DNA of 64,000 nt from JBKHYJ01 sp046565505. GTDB lineage: Bacteria; Acidobacteriota; Blastocatellia; UBA7656. Positions 25,284-34,400 of this stretch are shown in pieces; position 1 is the first letter of the stretch; each line of letters begins with the position of its first letter. The stretch lies in NCBI GenBank assembly GCA_046565505.1, contig JBKHYJ010000022.1, positions 124,001 through 188,000 of the forward strand, given 5' to 3'. The notes beneath the pieces are model-generated. The model was not told the origin of the DNA. It saw nothing but the letters and a program-made list of their open reading frames with translations, and ran no database searches. The translations under genes and the position numbers were made by a program.

Positions 25284-26648
25284 ATGAAGACAATTAGAAT
25301 CGCAAACGGGCAGGGCTTCTGGGGCGACTCGCTCGAAGCGCCCATCGAACAAGTGCGCCGCGGCCCCATCGATTACCTGGGCCTGGATTACCTGGCCGAG
25401 ATAACCATGTCCATCATGCAGAAGCAGCGCGCGCGCGACCCCAGGTCCGGTTACGCGCGCGATTTCGTGACGATGATAGAGCAGATACTCCCTGACCTAA
25501 TAGGGCGCAACATCAAGGTGGTAGCCAACGCGGGCGGCGTCAACCCCGAGGCATGCCGCGACGCCGTGATAGAAGTCGCGCGCGCGTCGGGCCTCGGCGG
25601 CCGCGCCCGCGTAGGCGTAGTCGCGGGCGACGACATAATGCACTCGCTGGATGATTACATCGCCCGCGGCGTCATGCTCGAAAACCTCGACACGGGCGAG
25701 CCGCTCTCGTCCGTGCGCCCGCGCGTCCAGAGCGCGAATGTTTATTTCGGCGGCCGCCCCGTCGCGGAGTGCCTGTCCAGGGGCGGGCAGATCGTCATCT
25801 GCGGCCGCGTGACCGACACGGGGCTCTCGCTGGGGCCGATGATTCACGAGTTCGGCTGGGCGGACGACGAGTGGGACCATTTGGCGGCGGGCACGATAGC
25901 GGGCCACACCGTGGAATGCGGGGCGCAGTGCACGGGCGGAAACTGCCTGATAGATTGGGAGACCATCCCGAACCTGGCCGATGTCGGCTACCCGATAATC
26001 GAGGCCAGCGCGGACGGCACGTTCGTCATCACCAAGCACGAAGGGACCGGGGGCCGCATCACCGTCGCCTCTATCAAAGAGCAACTGGTTTACGAGATGG
26101 GCGACCCGCGCGAATACATCACGCCCGACTGCGTGGCCGATTTCACGACCGTTCGGCTGGAGCAGGAAGGGCCTGACCGCGTGCGGTTCTCGGGCATCAA
26201 AGGCAGGCCGGCCACCGATATGTACAAGGTGAGCGTGAGCTATTCGGCGGGGTGGAAAGCCGTCGGCTCGCTCGTCTACGCCTGGCCGGACGCGCACAAG
26301 AAGGCTCAGGCGGCGGACCGCATCTTGAGGGAGCGCCTGGACAGGCTCGGCCTGAAATTCGACCAGGTGCTCACGGAGTTCGTCGGCGTCGACGCATGTC
26401 ATGGCCCGCTCTCGGGCCCGGCCCCGGCCGACCTCGCGGAAGTCACTTACCGCATAGGCGTGCGGTCCGTGGACCGGCGCGCGGTCGAACGATTCACGCG
26501 CGAGGTCGCGCCGCTCGTGCTCAACGGCCCGCCGACCGTCACGGGGTTCGCGGGCGGGCGGCCCAAGGTCGAAGAGATAATAGCTTACTGGCCCGCGCTC
26601 ATCCCTAAGAGCGAGGTCCGCCCGGAGATTTCCGTGATCGAGGCTTAA
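25284..26648 (+). CDS. AtuA-family (DUF1446) acyl-CoA/terpenoid catabolism protein
   Basis: 454 residues. It follows the AtuA N-terminal family: IANGQGFWGDSLEAPIEQVR at the start, NAGGVNPEACRDAVIEVAR, VVAGDDIMHSLDDYI, CGRVTDTGLSLGPMIHEFGW, AAGTIAGHTVECGAQCTGGN and FVGVDACHGPLSG. AtuA belongs to the acyclic terpene utilisation cluster in Pseudomonas, where its exact reaction is unsettled. The companion small domain is a separate gene here, 5 bp downstream. The pair plus the enoyl-CoA hydratase suggests breakdown of branched acids. Confidence 0.85.
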   Translation: MKTIRIANGQGFWGDSLEAPIEQVRRGPIDYLGLDYLAEITMSIMQKQRARDPRSGYARDFVTMIEQILPDLIGRNIKVVANAGGVNPEACRDAVIEVARASGLGGRARVGVVAGDDIMHSLDDYIARGVMLENLDTGEPLSSVRPRVQSANVYFGGRPVAECLSRGGQIVICGRVTDTGLSLGPMIHEFGWADDEWDHLAAGTIAGHTVECGAQCTGGNCLIDWETIPNLADVGYPIIEASADGTFVITKHEGTGGRITVASIKEQLVYEMGDPREYITPDCVADFTTVRLEQEGPDRVRFSGIKGRPATDMYKVSVSYSAGWKAVGSLVYAWPDAHKKAQAADRILRERLDRLGLKFDQVLTEFVGVDACHGPLSGPAPADLAEVTYRIGVRSVDRRAVERFTREVAPLVLNGPPTVTGFAGGRPKVEEIIAYWPALIPKSEVRPEISVIEA

Positions 26649-26653
26649 TCATT

Positions 26654-27013
26654 ATGGCTAAGGTTAAACTGGCGCAGGTGGCGCACGCGCGCTCGGGCGA
26701 CAAAGGCGACACGGCTAACGTGGGTCTCATCGCGCTCAAGCCTGAATACTACCCGGTGCTGGTCGAGCAGGTGACTGCCGCGCGCGTGAAGGAGCATTTC
26801 AAAGGGATCTGCCACGGCGAAGTCGAGCGATTCGAGATACCTAACCTCGGCGCGTTGAACTTCCTCCTGCACCAGAGCCTTGACGGTGGCGGCACGCTCT
26901 CTTTGAAGACGGACGCGCAGGGGAAGACTTACAGCTCCGCGCTGCTGCGGCTCGAAATCGAAATCGACGACGTGACCGCGAGCGGCCTGATAGGCATCCC
27001 CTCGCCCACATGA
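26654..27013 (+). CDS. AtuA C-terminal (ferredoxin-like fold) subunit
   Basis: 119 residues. It begins VKLAQVAHARSGDKGDTANV and continues GLIALKPEYYPVL, the sequence that forms the C-terminal part of longer AtuA proteins; the RSGDKGD loop is the most conserved part. It starts 5 bp after the large AtuA gene, so the two chains likely form one complex. No catalytic role is known to me. Confidence 0.82.
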   Translation: MAKVKLAQVAHARSGDKGDTANVGLIALKPEYYPVLVEQVTAARVKEHFKGICHGEVERFEIPNLGALNFLLHQSLDGGGTLSLKTDAQGKTYSSALLRLEIEIDDVTASGLIGIPSPT

Positions 27014-27132
27014 CTCGGCGCGCGAGGGTTGCTTGCTTGCCTCGATGACGGTTTGATACTCTGAAGGCGTGGGCCGAATACGCCACGTGGCGCTTGTAGA
27101 GCAATTTGAGCATGGTTTTACCGAGGAATCAA

Positions 27133-27705
27133 ATGAGCAGCAATACAAGCGAAGCAGCAACTACCGCCTTGGATCAACAAGAGCGAGACGATCAAACGGC
27201 GAGCGCCGAACCGCAATCACAGGCCAATTCCGCGGCGACTCCGAATCAGGGTTCAGGGGCCGGCATGGCGCCCGGCCAGGGGCAGGAAGCTCAGCAGCAA
27301 ACGGCGACCGCCGCCCGGCAAGACGATGACAACACCGCGGCCGCTGCGGCGCAGCCCGCGCAGGGCAGTCAGTCCGGCGCCGCCGGGCAGCAGGGCCTTA
27401 GCGGCCAGGGAGCCGCCTCCGGGCAAGGCATACAAAACATCTCGGACATCACGGGCGGGACCGACCCCCACGCGGACGACACCGCCAGGATGGCTTCCGA
27501 GCCTAAGCCGGATGTCTCGGACCAGGACTTTCAGGAATTGCTCCCCAAGCTGTTGAATTATTTTCATAACAACAGAGAAGAGCTCGCCCGCGCCATCGGC
27601 ATCCACCGCTCGACCGTTGACCGCTGGCTCAATGGCAAGAGCCGCCCGAACAATTCCACCGTCTTGCGTATGCGCAGGGTCGTGCAGGAGCGGCGCATAG
27701 AATAG
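27133..27705 (+). CDS. Disordered Gln/Ala/Gly-rich protein with C-terminal HTH
   Basis: 190 residues. Residues 1-125 are low complexity (Gln, Ala, Gly, Asn, Asp, few hydrophobics) and surely disordered. Residues 130-190 form a compact HTH: FQELLPKLLNYFHNNREELA, then RAIGIHRSTVDRWLNGKSRP, an XRE/Fis-like helix-turn-helix with a well-formed recognition helix. It should bind DNA, and the long tail could drive condensation or carry partners. The ATG at 27133 has GAGG 6 nt upstream; the in-frame ATG at 27106 has none. Its place between atuA and the hydratase gene might mean local regulation, but that is a guess. Confidence 0.78.
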   Translation: MSSNTSEAATTALDQQERDDQTASAEPQSQANSAATPNQGSGAGMAPGQGQEAQQQTATAARQDDDNTAAAAAQPAQGSQSGAAGQQGLSGQGAASGQGIQNISDITGGTDPHADDTARMASEPKPDVSDQDFQELLPKLLNYFHNNREELARAIGIHRSTVDRWLNGKSRPNNSTVLRMRRVVQERRIE

Positions 27706-27746
27706 AGTCCGCGCCGCCACCTTCATAATGAAAAGGGACCTGGCCG

Positions 27747-28511
27747 ATGCCTGATTATCAGAAGATACAGTATTCGGTTGATCGAGCAGTCGCGCGCGTA
27801 ACGCTCAACAGGCCGGATAAGCGTAACGCCCTCGACGGCGGGATGGTCGGCGAGGTTAAAGACGCGCTGCGGCGGGCCGCGCGCGACGAGGGCGCGCGGG
27901 TTGTGCTGCTCACGGGCGCGGGCAAGGATTTTTGCTCGGGGGCCGACCTCGCCGCGCTCCGCCTGATAAGCGAAGCCACCGTGACGGAAAACCTTGCCGA
28001 CGCGCGGGCGCTGGGCGAGTTGTTCGTTGAGATGCGCCGCCACCCGCGCCCCATCGTCGCGGCGGTGCGCGGGCGTGCGTTGGCGGGCGGGTGCGGGCTC
28101 GCGACCGCCTGCGACATCATACTGGCGGCCGAGTCGGCGCAGTTCGGTTACCCGGAGGTCAACATAGGGTTCATACCTGCGATGGTGATGGCGATACTGC
28201 GGCGGTCTGTCTCCGAAAAACGCGCGTTTGAATTGATAACCCGCGGCGAAATAATATCTGCGCGGGCCGCGGCCGACTTCGGCGTGATCAATCGCGTAAT
28301 CGCCGACGACGCATTCGAGGTCGAGGTCGAGGCCTACGTCGCGCAGATGTGTGCCAAGTCGGCCTCGGCCGTCACGCTGGCGAAGAGTCTGCTCTACCAC
28401 ATGGACGCGATGACGTTTGAAACCGCCATCGAAGCGGGCGTCCAGTCGAACGCGATAACCAGGATGACTGACGACTGCAAGCGCGGCGTCGAACGATTCT
28501 TGAAAAAGTAA
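27747..28511 (+). CDS. Enoyl-CoA hydratase/isomerase
   Basis: 254 residues, standard crotonase length. Oxyanion-hole segments are KDFCSGADLAALR and ALAGGCGLATACD; the usual catalytic region follows as AQFGYPEVNIGFIPAMVM. In this position, where crotonases have Glu, the sequence reads SAQFGYPEVNIGF, so the second Glu equivalent is present (PEV). It would hydrate a 2-enoyl-CoA in fatty or branched acid oxidation. The gene lies downstream of the AtuA pair, in the same direction, and ends before a large hairpin. Confidence 0.87.
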   Translation: MPDYQKIQYSVDRAVARVTLNRPDKRNALDGGMVGEVKDALRRAARDEGARVVLLTGAGKDFCSGADLAALRLISEATVTENLADARALGELFVEMRRHPRPIVAAVRGRALAGGCGLATACDIILAAESAQFGYPEVNIGFIPAMVMAILRRSVSEKRAFELITRGEIISARAAADFGVINRVIADDAFEVEVEAYVAQMCAKSASAVTLAKSLLYHMDAMTFETAIEAGVQSNAITRMTDDCKRGVERFLKK

Positions 28512-28525
28512 AGTGAGCGGAGTCA

Positions 28526-28601
28526 GCCGCAAAGGCGCGGGGACACGAGGCAGGGGCCTGTTGCTCTCTTCGTGTCCCCGCGCCTTTGCGGCGAGTCTTT
28601 T
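28526..28601 (+). terminator. 23-bp perfect inverted repeat with T-run
   Basis: 28526-28548 pairs perfectly with 28570-28592 (23 bp, loop 21 nt), followed by GAG and then TCTTTTT to 28601. It follows the hydratase gene and ends 17 bp before the next start. The stem is longer than normal for a terminator, so it may also be a REP-like or MITE-like repeat unit reused as terminator. Confidence 0.75.
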
Positions 28602-28617
28602 TAGATGAGGACCCTGT

Positions 28618-30141
28618 ATGGCTGATGAAACGGGCGGCCCCGGCGGCGCACCTATTTCGAGGCTAGACCTCGCGGCTGACGAGATACGTCGCATAGGGGG
28701 CGACGCCGTGGACCTGGTCGCCGACTACTACGACTCAATACGCGACCGGCCGGTCTTTTCGGCGGCGTCGGCCCGCGACGTGAGCGACCGCCTCGACCGA
28801 GCCCTGCCCGAAGAAGGCTCGGATTTCGGCGAGTTGCTCGGCGTATTTCGCGACGTGATTCTGCGGTTCAACAGGCACAACGGCCACCCGCGCTTCTTCG
28901 GCTACGTCGCGTCGCCGGGGACGGCCGTGACGGCCATCGCGGACATGCTCGCCTCTGCGCTCAATTCTAACGTCACCAGCTGGCGCTCGGGCCCGGCTTC
29001 GACTCAGATAGAGCGGCTCACGATAGACTGGATCAAGCAGATACTCGGTTACCCCGCCGACGCCTGCGGAGCCTTCGTCAGCGGCGGCTCGATGGCGAAT
29101 TTTTCCGGGCTCGCGGCCGCGCGCGGCGTGAAAGCTCCGGCGGACGTGACCCATGACGGGATGCTGGCCGCGGGGCGCGCGATGCGAATCTATATGTCTG
29201 AGGAAGGGCATCATTCGATCACGAAGGCGGCGGGGCTGCTCGGCATAGGCCGGAATAATCTGAGGGTCGTGCGCGTAGATGACCGCTTCCGAATCGACAT
29301 CGAAGACCTCACGCGGAAGGTCGAAGAAGATTTACGCGACGGCCATTTGCCTTTCTGTGTGGTCGCCAGCGCCGGGACGGTGAGCACGGGGGCGTTCGAC
29401 CCCCTGGGCGAGGTGGCCGACGTTGCGCGCGCTTATAACCTCTGGATGCATGTTGACGCGTCCTACGGAGGCTTTGCCGTGATGGCCGAATCCGCGCGCC
29501 ACCTCTTCGAGAGGATAAGCGAGGCGGACTCGATTTCGCTCGACCCGCACAAGTGGCTTTACGCGCCGATAGACTGCGGCTGCGTGCTCTACCGTGACCC
29601 GGCGGCGGCGCGCGCGGCCTTCGGCCAGGACGCGGAGTACACGCGCGTCATCGAGCGCGAGCCGGATGAGTCATTCGCCTTCTGGGATTACACCCCGGAG
29701 CTTTCGCGCAGGTTCCGCGCGCTCAAGGTGTGGATGATGTTGAAGAGCGCCGGCGTGCGCGCGCTGGGTGAAGCGATTGAAAGGAACATCGCCTGCGCGA
29801 AGCACCTCGCGCGGCTGGTCGAAGCTAGCGAAGATTTCGAGATGCTCGCGCCGGTCGAGCTATCCATATTTTGCTTCAGGTACATTCCCGCGAGGGCGCG
29901 GCGAGAGCTTAGGGGCGCGAGCCGCGAGCGGGCGGAAGAGATAAACCGCGGGCTTGATGAGCTGAACGAGCGCGTGATGGTCGAGCTACAGCGCGACGGC
30001 GACGCGTACCTGTCGAACGCGCGCGTGCGGGGGCGCTTCAGCCTGCGCGGCTGCGTCATCAACTACCGCACGACGGAGCGTGACATGGAGGTCCTGCTCG
30101 AAGACGTTCGCCGCGTCGCGGAAAAAATCGAAGCTGTTTGA
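28618..30141 (+). CDS. PLP-dependent group II decarboxylase (aromatic amino acid type)
   Basis: 507 residues. The family frame is complete: HNGHPRFFGYVASPGTAVTA, LNSNVTSWRSGPASTQIERL, AFVSGGSMANFSGLAAAR, SEEGHHSITKAAGLLGIG, MHVDASYGGFAVM (the Asp that pairs with the PLP nitrogen) and SISLDPHKWLYAPIDCGC, whose lysine binds PLP. It would decarboxylate an aromatic or similar amino acid (tyrosine, DOPA, tryptophan) to an amine. The substrate cannot be fixed. The D-aminoacylase gene starts 8 bp downstream, so the two probably form an operon. Confidence 0.88.
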   Translation: MADETGGPGGAPISRLDLAADEIRRIGGDAVDLVADYYDSIRDRPVFSAASARDVSDRLDRALPEEGSDFGELLGVFRDVILRFNRHNGHPRFFGYVASPGTAVTAIADMLASALNSNVTSWRSGPASTQIERLTIDWIKQILGYPADACGAFVSGGSMANFSGLAAARGVKAPADVTHDGMLAAGRAMRIYMSEEGHHSITKAAGLLGIGRNNLRVVRVDDRFRIDIEDLTRKVEEDLRDGHLPFCVVASAGTVSTGAFDPLGEVADVARAYNLWMHVDASYGGFAVMAESARHLFERISEADSISLDPHKWLYAPIDCGCVLYRDPAAARAAFGQDAEYTRVIEREPDESFAFWDYTPELSRRFRALKVWMMLKSAGVRALGEAIERNIACAKHLARLVEASEDFEMLAPVELSIFCFRYIPARARRELRGASRERAEEINRGLDELNERVMVELQRDGDAYLSNARVRGRFSLRGCVINYRTTERDMEVLLEDVRRVAEKIEAV

Positions 30142-30149
30142 TTATACGT

Positions 30150-31676
30150 ATGCGCAAAATAACTCCCTGCCTACTCCTGTCTCTCGTCATCGCCATGTCT
30201 GTGTTGCCATCACCGCTGGCCGCGCCGGCGAGCACGCGCGCCCTGGCGAAATCGCGGGTTATAGTCGGCGCGACCGTGATCGACGGTACAGGGGGGCCGG
30301 GCCTCCGCGCTAACGTGCGAATCGAAGGCGACCTCATCGCCGAGGTCGGGCAGTTCGACCCGGAGCCGGGCGAGGAGGTCGTCGAAGCCCGTGGGAAGGT
30401 GGTCGCGCCGGGATTCATAGACATTCACAACCACTCGGAGGGCGGGTTGAAAACGGACCCCGCCGCCGCCAGCCAGGTCTCGCAGGGGATAACGACGCTC
30501 GCCGTCGGCCCTGACGGGGGCTCGCCCTGGCCCATCGCCGATTACCTGAAGCAGCGCGAGCAACAGCACATCGCGGTCAACGTCCTGGCCTTCGTGGGCC
30601 ATGCGACGGTGCGGCAGCTCGTGATGGGCAGCGATTACAACCGCGCCGCGACTGAAACAGAGGTCCGCCGGATGGCAGAGTTGATTGACCAGGGCATGCG
30701 TGAGGGCGCGTTCGGGCTCTCGACGGGCCTCGAATACGATGTCGGTCATTCGAGCACCACAGAAGAGGTGATTGAGCTGGCGCGCGCCGCCGCGCGCCAC
30801 GGCGGAATCTACATGAGCCACATCCGAGACGAGGCCGACGAGGCCATGCCCGCCTTCAAAGAAGCCATCCGCATAGGCCGAGAGGCCCGGCTCCCCGTGC
30901 AGATTTCTCACATCAAGCTCGGCACGGTCGGCGTGTGGGGGAAGGCGCCCGAAGTCGTCGCGATGATAAATGCCGCGCGCCGCGGCGGGGTAGACGTGAC
31001 GGCCGACTGCTACCCTTATGACGCGTGGGCTTCGACCATAACCGTGCTGATACCGAGCCGCCGCCACGACGACCCCGCGGCGGTGCGGAAAGGGCTTGCC
31101 GATGTAGGCGGCGCGTCCAGGGTGCTCGTGACCGCTTGTAAGGCTCACCCGGATTATGAGGGCAAAACGCTGGAGGAGATTTCACGGGGGCGCGGCGTGT
31201 CGCCCGTCGATGTATACATTCAGATAGTCAAAGACGGCGGGGCGGGCGTCGTGTGCAGGTCGATGAAAGAGGCGGATATAAAAACCTTCTACTCCCAACC
31301 CTGGGTCATGGTCTCAAGCGATGGAGGGATAGGCGCGCGTCACCCGCGGGGCGCGGGGACGTTCCCGCGCGTGCTTGGCCGCTTTGTAAGGATGCAGCGC
31401 TGGCTCACGCTACAAGAGGCCGTGCGCAAGATGACCTCCATGCCCGCCTCAAGGTTAGGGCTCGCGGACCGGGGGACTATTCGCAAGGGGATGAAAGCCG
31501 ACCTCGTCGTCTTCGACCCCACTCAAGTGATAGACCGCTCTACGTTCAAGGAGGCCCAACTGCTCTCCGCCGGGGTCGAGCGAGTCTACGTCAACGGGGA
31601 GCCCGTCTGGGAGCAGGGCAAGGTCACCGGCCGCCTGCCCGGCGCCGTCATTCGCAGGAATAATGCCCGTCAATAA
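30150..31676 (+). CDS. Exported D-aminoacylase / N-acyl-D-amino-acid deacylase
   Basis: 508 residues. A signal peptide (residues 1-25) is followed by an amidohydrolase: VVAPGFIDIHNHSEG (metal HxH), DVGHSSTTEEVIE, GIYMSHIRDEADEA, PVQISHIKLGTVG, VTADCYPYDAWASTI and the Asp in MVSSDGGIGARHPRGAGTF. The last motif is typical of D-aminoacylases. It would hydrolyse N-acyl-D-amino acids outside the cytoplasm. The ATG at 30150 opens the signal peptide; a TTG at 30138 is in frame but overlaps the preceding stop. Confidence 0.85.
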   Translation: MRKITPCLLLSLVIAMSVLPSPLAAPASTRALAKSRVIVGATVIDGTGGPGLRANVRIEGDLIAEVGQFDPEPGEEVVEARGKVVAPGFIDIHNHSEGGLKTDPAAASQVSQGITTLAVGPDGGSPWPIADYLKQREQQHIAVNVLAFVGHATVRQLVMGSDYNRAATETEVRRMAELIDQGMREGAFGLSTGLEYDVGHSSTTEEVIELARAAARHGGIYMSHIRDEADEAMPAFKEAIRIGREARLPVQISHIKLGTVGVWGKAPEVVAMINAARRGGVDVTADCYPYDAWASTITVLIPSRRHDDPAAVRKGLADVGGASRVLVTACKAHPDYEGKTLEEISRGRGVSPVDVYIQIVKDGGAGVVCRSMKEADIKTFYSQPWVMVSSDGGIGARHPRGAGTFPRVLGRFVRMQRWLTLQEAVRKMTSMPASRLGLADRGTIRKGMKADLVVFDPTQVIDRSTFKEAQLLSAGVERVYVNGEPVWEQGKVTGRLPGAVIRRNNARQ

Positions 31677-31929
31677 TGCCTCCGTGAAATCGTGTGACGT
31701 TCGACCCGTACGAAAGAAACCATACAAGGCTGGGCCAGGGGGAGCGCCTGGCGGGAGCCTAAAGCTTCCGAACCAGACCCTTCATTAAAGGATGGGCCGT
31801 CGCCGACGGCGTAATCTTTTGGACCCTAGATGGATGGCGGTCCTGCCATCGCTCCGCCGTTAAAGATAAAGTCGGGGTGGGAGATTACAAGGGCATCAGC
31901 TTCGCTCTGGAAACAATCCGGCCGCGCGA

Positions 31930-32343
31930 TCAGGCGTGCAGGGTGGCGCGGCGGCTCTTTTTCCGTATGAACTCGACTATCTCTTCCATCCGCGTGCCGG
32001 GGGTGAAGACTTCCGCCACGCCGAGTTCTTTAAGCCGGGAGATGTCTTCGTCAGGTATGATCCCGCCGCCGAAAACTATCACGTCATCCAGACCCGCTTC
32101 GCGCGCAAGCTCCACTACGCGCGGGAAGAGCGTCATGTGCGCGCCCGACAGGATCGACAGCCCTATCGCGTCAACGTCTTCCTGGACGGCCGCGTTCACG
32201 ACCATCTCGGGCGTCTGCCTCAGCCCCGTGTAGATGACCTCCATCCCCGCGTCACGCAGCGCGCGCGCGATGACTTTCACGCCGCGGTCGTGCCCGTCGA
32301 GCCCCGGCTTCGCAAGCAACACTCTTATCCGTTCTTCATTCAT
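31930..32343 (-). CDS. Methylmalonyl-CoA mutase, B12-binding subunit
   Basis: 137 residues. The cobalamin site KPGLDGHDRGVKVIARALRD (DxHxxG) gives the base-off, His-on ligand. SILSGAHMTLFPR (SxL) and VFGGGIIPDEDISRL complete the B12 fold. It is the small partner of the catalytic subunit encoded 95 bp upstream on the same strand; in many other bacteria both parts are one chain or a different dimer. The reaction is methylmalonyl-CoA to succinyl-CoA, or a related acyl-CoA isomerisation. The ATG at 32343 is chosen because the conserved part begins directly after it. Confidence 0.88.
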   Translation of the reverse strand: MNEERIRVLLAKPGLDGHDRGVKVIARALRDAGMEVIYTGLRQTPEMVVNAAVQEDVDAIGLSILSGAHMTLFPRVVELAREAGLDDVIVFGGGIIPDEDISRLKELGVAEVFTPGTRMEEIVEFIRKKSRRATLHA

Positions 32344-32438
32344 AAATCGGCCCAATCATCTTCGTAATCGCGGGGTGCCCCGTCGAGCGGGCGGCACGTT
32401 TCGTTCGGCGCGCGCCGCCGCCCTCTGGCTCGCGGGAC

Positions 32439-34115
32439 TTAAAACGCGGGCTCCTGGTAGATGCCGAAGACCGGCTTGAGCGCGTCACACATCTCGCCCA
32501 GCGTGGCGTAAGCGCGTACGCAATCTATGAGCAAAGGCATAGTGTTTTTACCTGCCCGCGCCCCGTCGGCCAACGCCCCCAAACACCTCTCGACCTTCGC
32601 GCCGTCGCGCTCCGTGCGCAGCTTAGCCAGCCGCTCGCCCTGTAGGGCGGCGACCGATTCGTCTATCTGAAGCAAGGGGATGCCTGCCTCTTCCTTCATC
32701 ACGTAATCATTCACGCCGACGATGATCTTGTCTTTCGACTCGACGGCCATCTGGTACTCGTATGAGGAGTCCTGAATTTCGCGCTGCGGGAAGCCCGCGT
32801 CTATCGCCTCGACCATCCCGCCGAAATCGTCGATCTTGCGGAAGTATTCAAATGCCCCTTCCTCCAGGTCGCGCGTGAGCTTCTCGATGAAGTAAGAGCC
32901 GCCGAGCGGGTCGATAGTGTTCGTCACGCCCGACTCGTGCGCGATGATCTGTTGCGTGCGCAGGGCTATCAGCGCCGCCTCGTCCGACGGCAGGGCGAGC
33001 GCCTCGTCGTAGGCGTCCGTGTGGAGCGACTGGGTCCCCCCGAGCACGCCCGCGAGCGCCTGAATCGCCACGCGCACGATGTTGTTCAAGGGCTGCTGCG
33101 CCGTCAGCGAGACCCCCGCCGTCTGCGTGTGGAATCGCAGCATCCAAGAGCGCGGGTTCTTGGCGTTGAACCGCTCCTTCATGACCCTGTACCAGATGCG
33201 GCGCGCGGCCCTGTACTTGGCTATCTCTTCAAAGAAATCGTTGTGCGAGTTGAAGAAGAAACTGAGCCGCTGCGCGAAATCGTCCACGTCCATCCCCGCG
33301 TTGACGGCGTACTGCACGTACTCGATCCCATCGCGCAGAGTGAAGGCGAGTTCCTGGAGCGCGGTCGAGCCCGCCTCGCGAATGTGATAGCCCGAGATCG
33401 AGATCGGGTTGAAGCGGGGCACTTCCCTGGTGCAGAACTCTATCGTGTCGGTGATGAGCTTCATCGAAGGCCTGGGCGGGTATATCCACTCCTTCTGGGC
33501 TATGTATTCTTTGAGGATGTCATTTTGCAGCGTGCCGCCGACCTTCTTCCAGTCCGCGCCCTGCTTTTCGGCCACCGCGAGGAACATCGCCAGCACCATA
33601 GAGGCGGGCGCGTTGATGGTCATCGACGTGGTGACCTGTTCGAGCGGGATGCCGTCGAAGAGCACTTCCATGTCGGCTAGGCTCGAAATCGCGACGCCGC
33701 ATTTACCAACTTCGCCTTCGCTGAACGGGTGGTCGGAGTCGTATCCCATCAGCGTGGGCAGGTCGAAGGCCACCGACAGCCCCGTCTGCCCGTGTTCGAG
33801 CAAGTACTTGAACCGCTGGTTGGTGTCGAACGCCGACCCGAAGCCCGCGAACTGGCGCATGGTCCACAGCTTCCCGCGGTAGCCGGTCGCGTGAATGCCT
33901 CGCGTGTAAGGCGGCGCGCCCGGGAACCCGAGCTCGCTTTCGTACTCGAAATCCGGGACGCTGTTGGGGGTGTAGAGGCGCTCGACAGGGACCAGCGAAG
34001 TCGTCGTGAAGCTCTTTTTGCTCTCGGGCATTCGTCTCAGCGTCGGGTCAAGCGTGCCCTCTTCCCACTCGCGCTCGGCCTCTTGCAGTTTGTTCGTCGC
34101 TTCAATGGTGCTCAT
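32439..34115 (-). CDS. Methylmalonyl-CoA mutase, catalytic (large) subunit
   Basis: 558 residues, the size of stand-alone MCM catalytic chains. The TIM barrel is easily recognised: FPGAPPYTRGIHATGYRGKL, FGSAFDTNQRFKYLLEHGQT, LSVAFDLPTLMGYDSDHP, ISISGYHIREAGSTALQELA, FHTQTAGVSLTAQQPLNNIV and GGTQSLHTDAYDEALALP. GAGGAG lies 7 nt before the ATG. Together with the B12 subunit it should interconvert methylmalonyl-CoA and succinyl-CoA, the last step of propionate, Val/Ile and odd-chain acid breakdown. Split mutases of this form may also act on isobutyryl- or ethylmalonyl-type substrates. Confidence 0.9.
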   Translation of the reverse strand: MSTIEATNKLQEAEREWEEGTLDPTLRRMPESKKSFTTTSLVPVERLYTPNSVPDFEYESELGFPGAPPYTRGIHATGYRGKLWTMRQFAGFGSAFDTNQRFKYLLEHGQTGLSVAFDLPTLMGYDSDHPFSEGEVGKCGVAISSLADMEVLFDGIPLEQVTTSMTINAPASMVLAMFLAVAEKQGADWKKVGGTLQNDILKEYIAQKEWIYPPRPSMKLITDTIEFCTREVPRFNPISISGYHIREAGSTALQELAFTLRDGIEYVQYAVNAGMDVDDFAQRLSFFFNSHNDFFEEIAKYRAARRIWYRVMKERFNAKNPRSWMLRFHTQTAGVSLTAQQPLNNIVRVAIQALAGVLGGTQSLHTDAYDEALALPSDEAALIALRTQQIIAHESGVTNTIDPLGGSYFIEKLTRDLEEGAFEYFRKIDDFGGMVEAIDAGFPQREIQDSSYEYQMAVESKDKIIVGVNDYVMKEEAGIPLLQIDESVAALQGERLAKLRTERDGAKVERCLGALADGARAGKNTMPLLIDCVRAYATLGEMCDALKPVFGIYQEPAF

Positions 34116-34400
34116 GAGAATCTCCTCGAAGTAAAGTCACGCGGGTGCGGCGGACGAGGCAAAATAACAATAAACCTGATGATAGTTGAGCGTCACGCGC
34201 AGTGTCAACTTTACGGAAGTCGGCGGGCGGCCCGCGCCCCAAGCATCCACGAGCGATCAATCATAAGACGCCACCTGCCCTCGAATCATACATCGCCGCG
34301 CGCGCGCGCCTGCTCCCGTACCGGCTCCACGGCGCAAGCAGTGGCATAAGCGTTGCCTCTAAATTTCCGGGGCTTCGACGAAGTAACGGAGGTTAGTATT

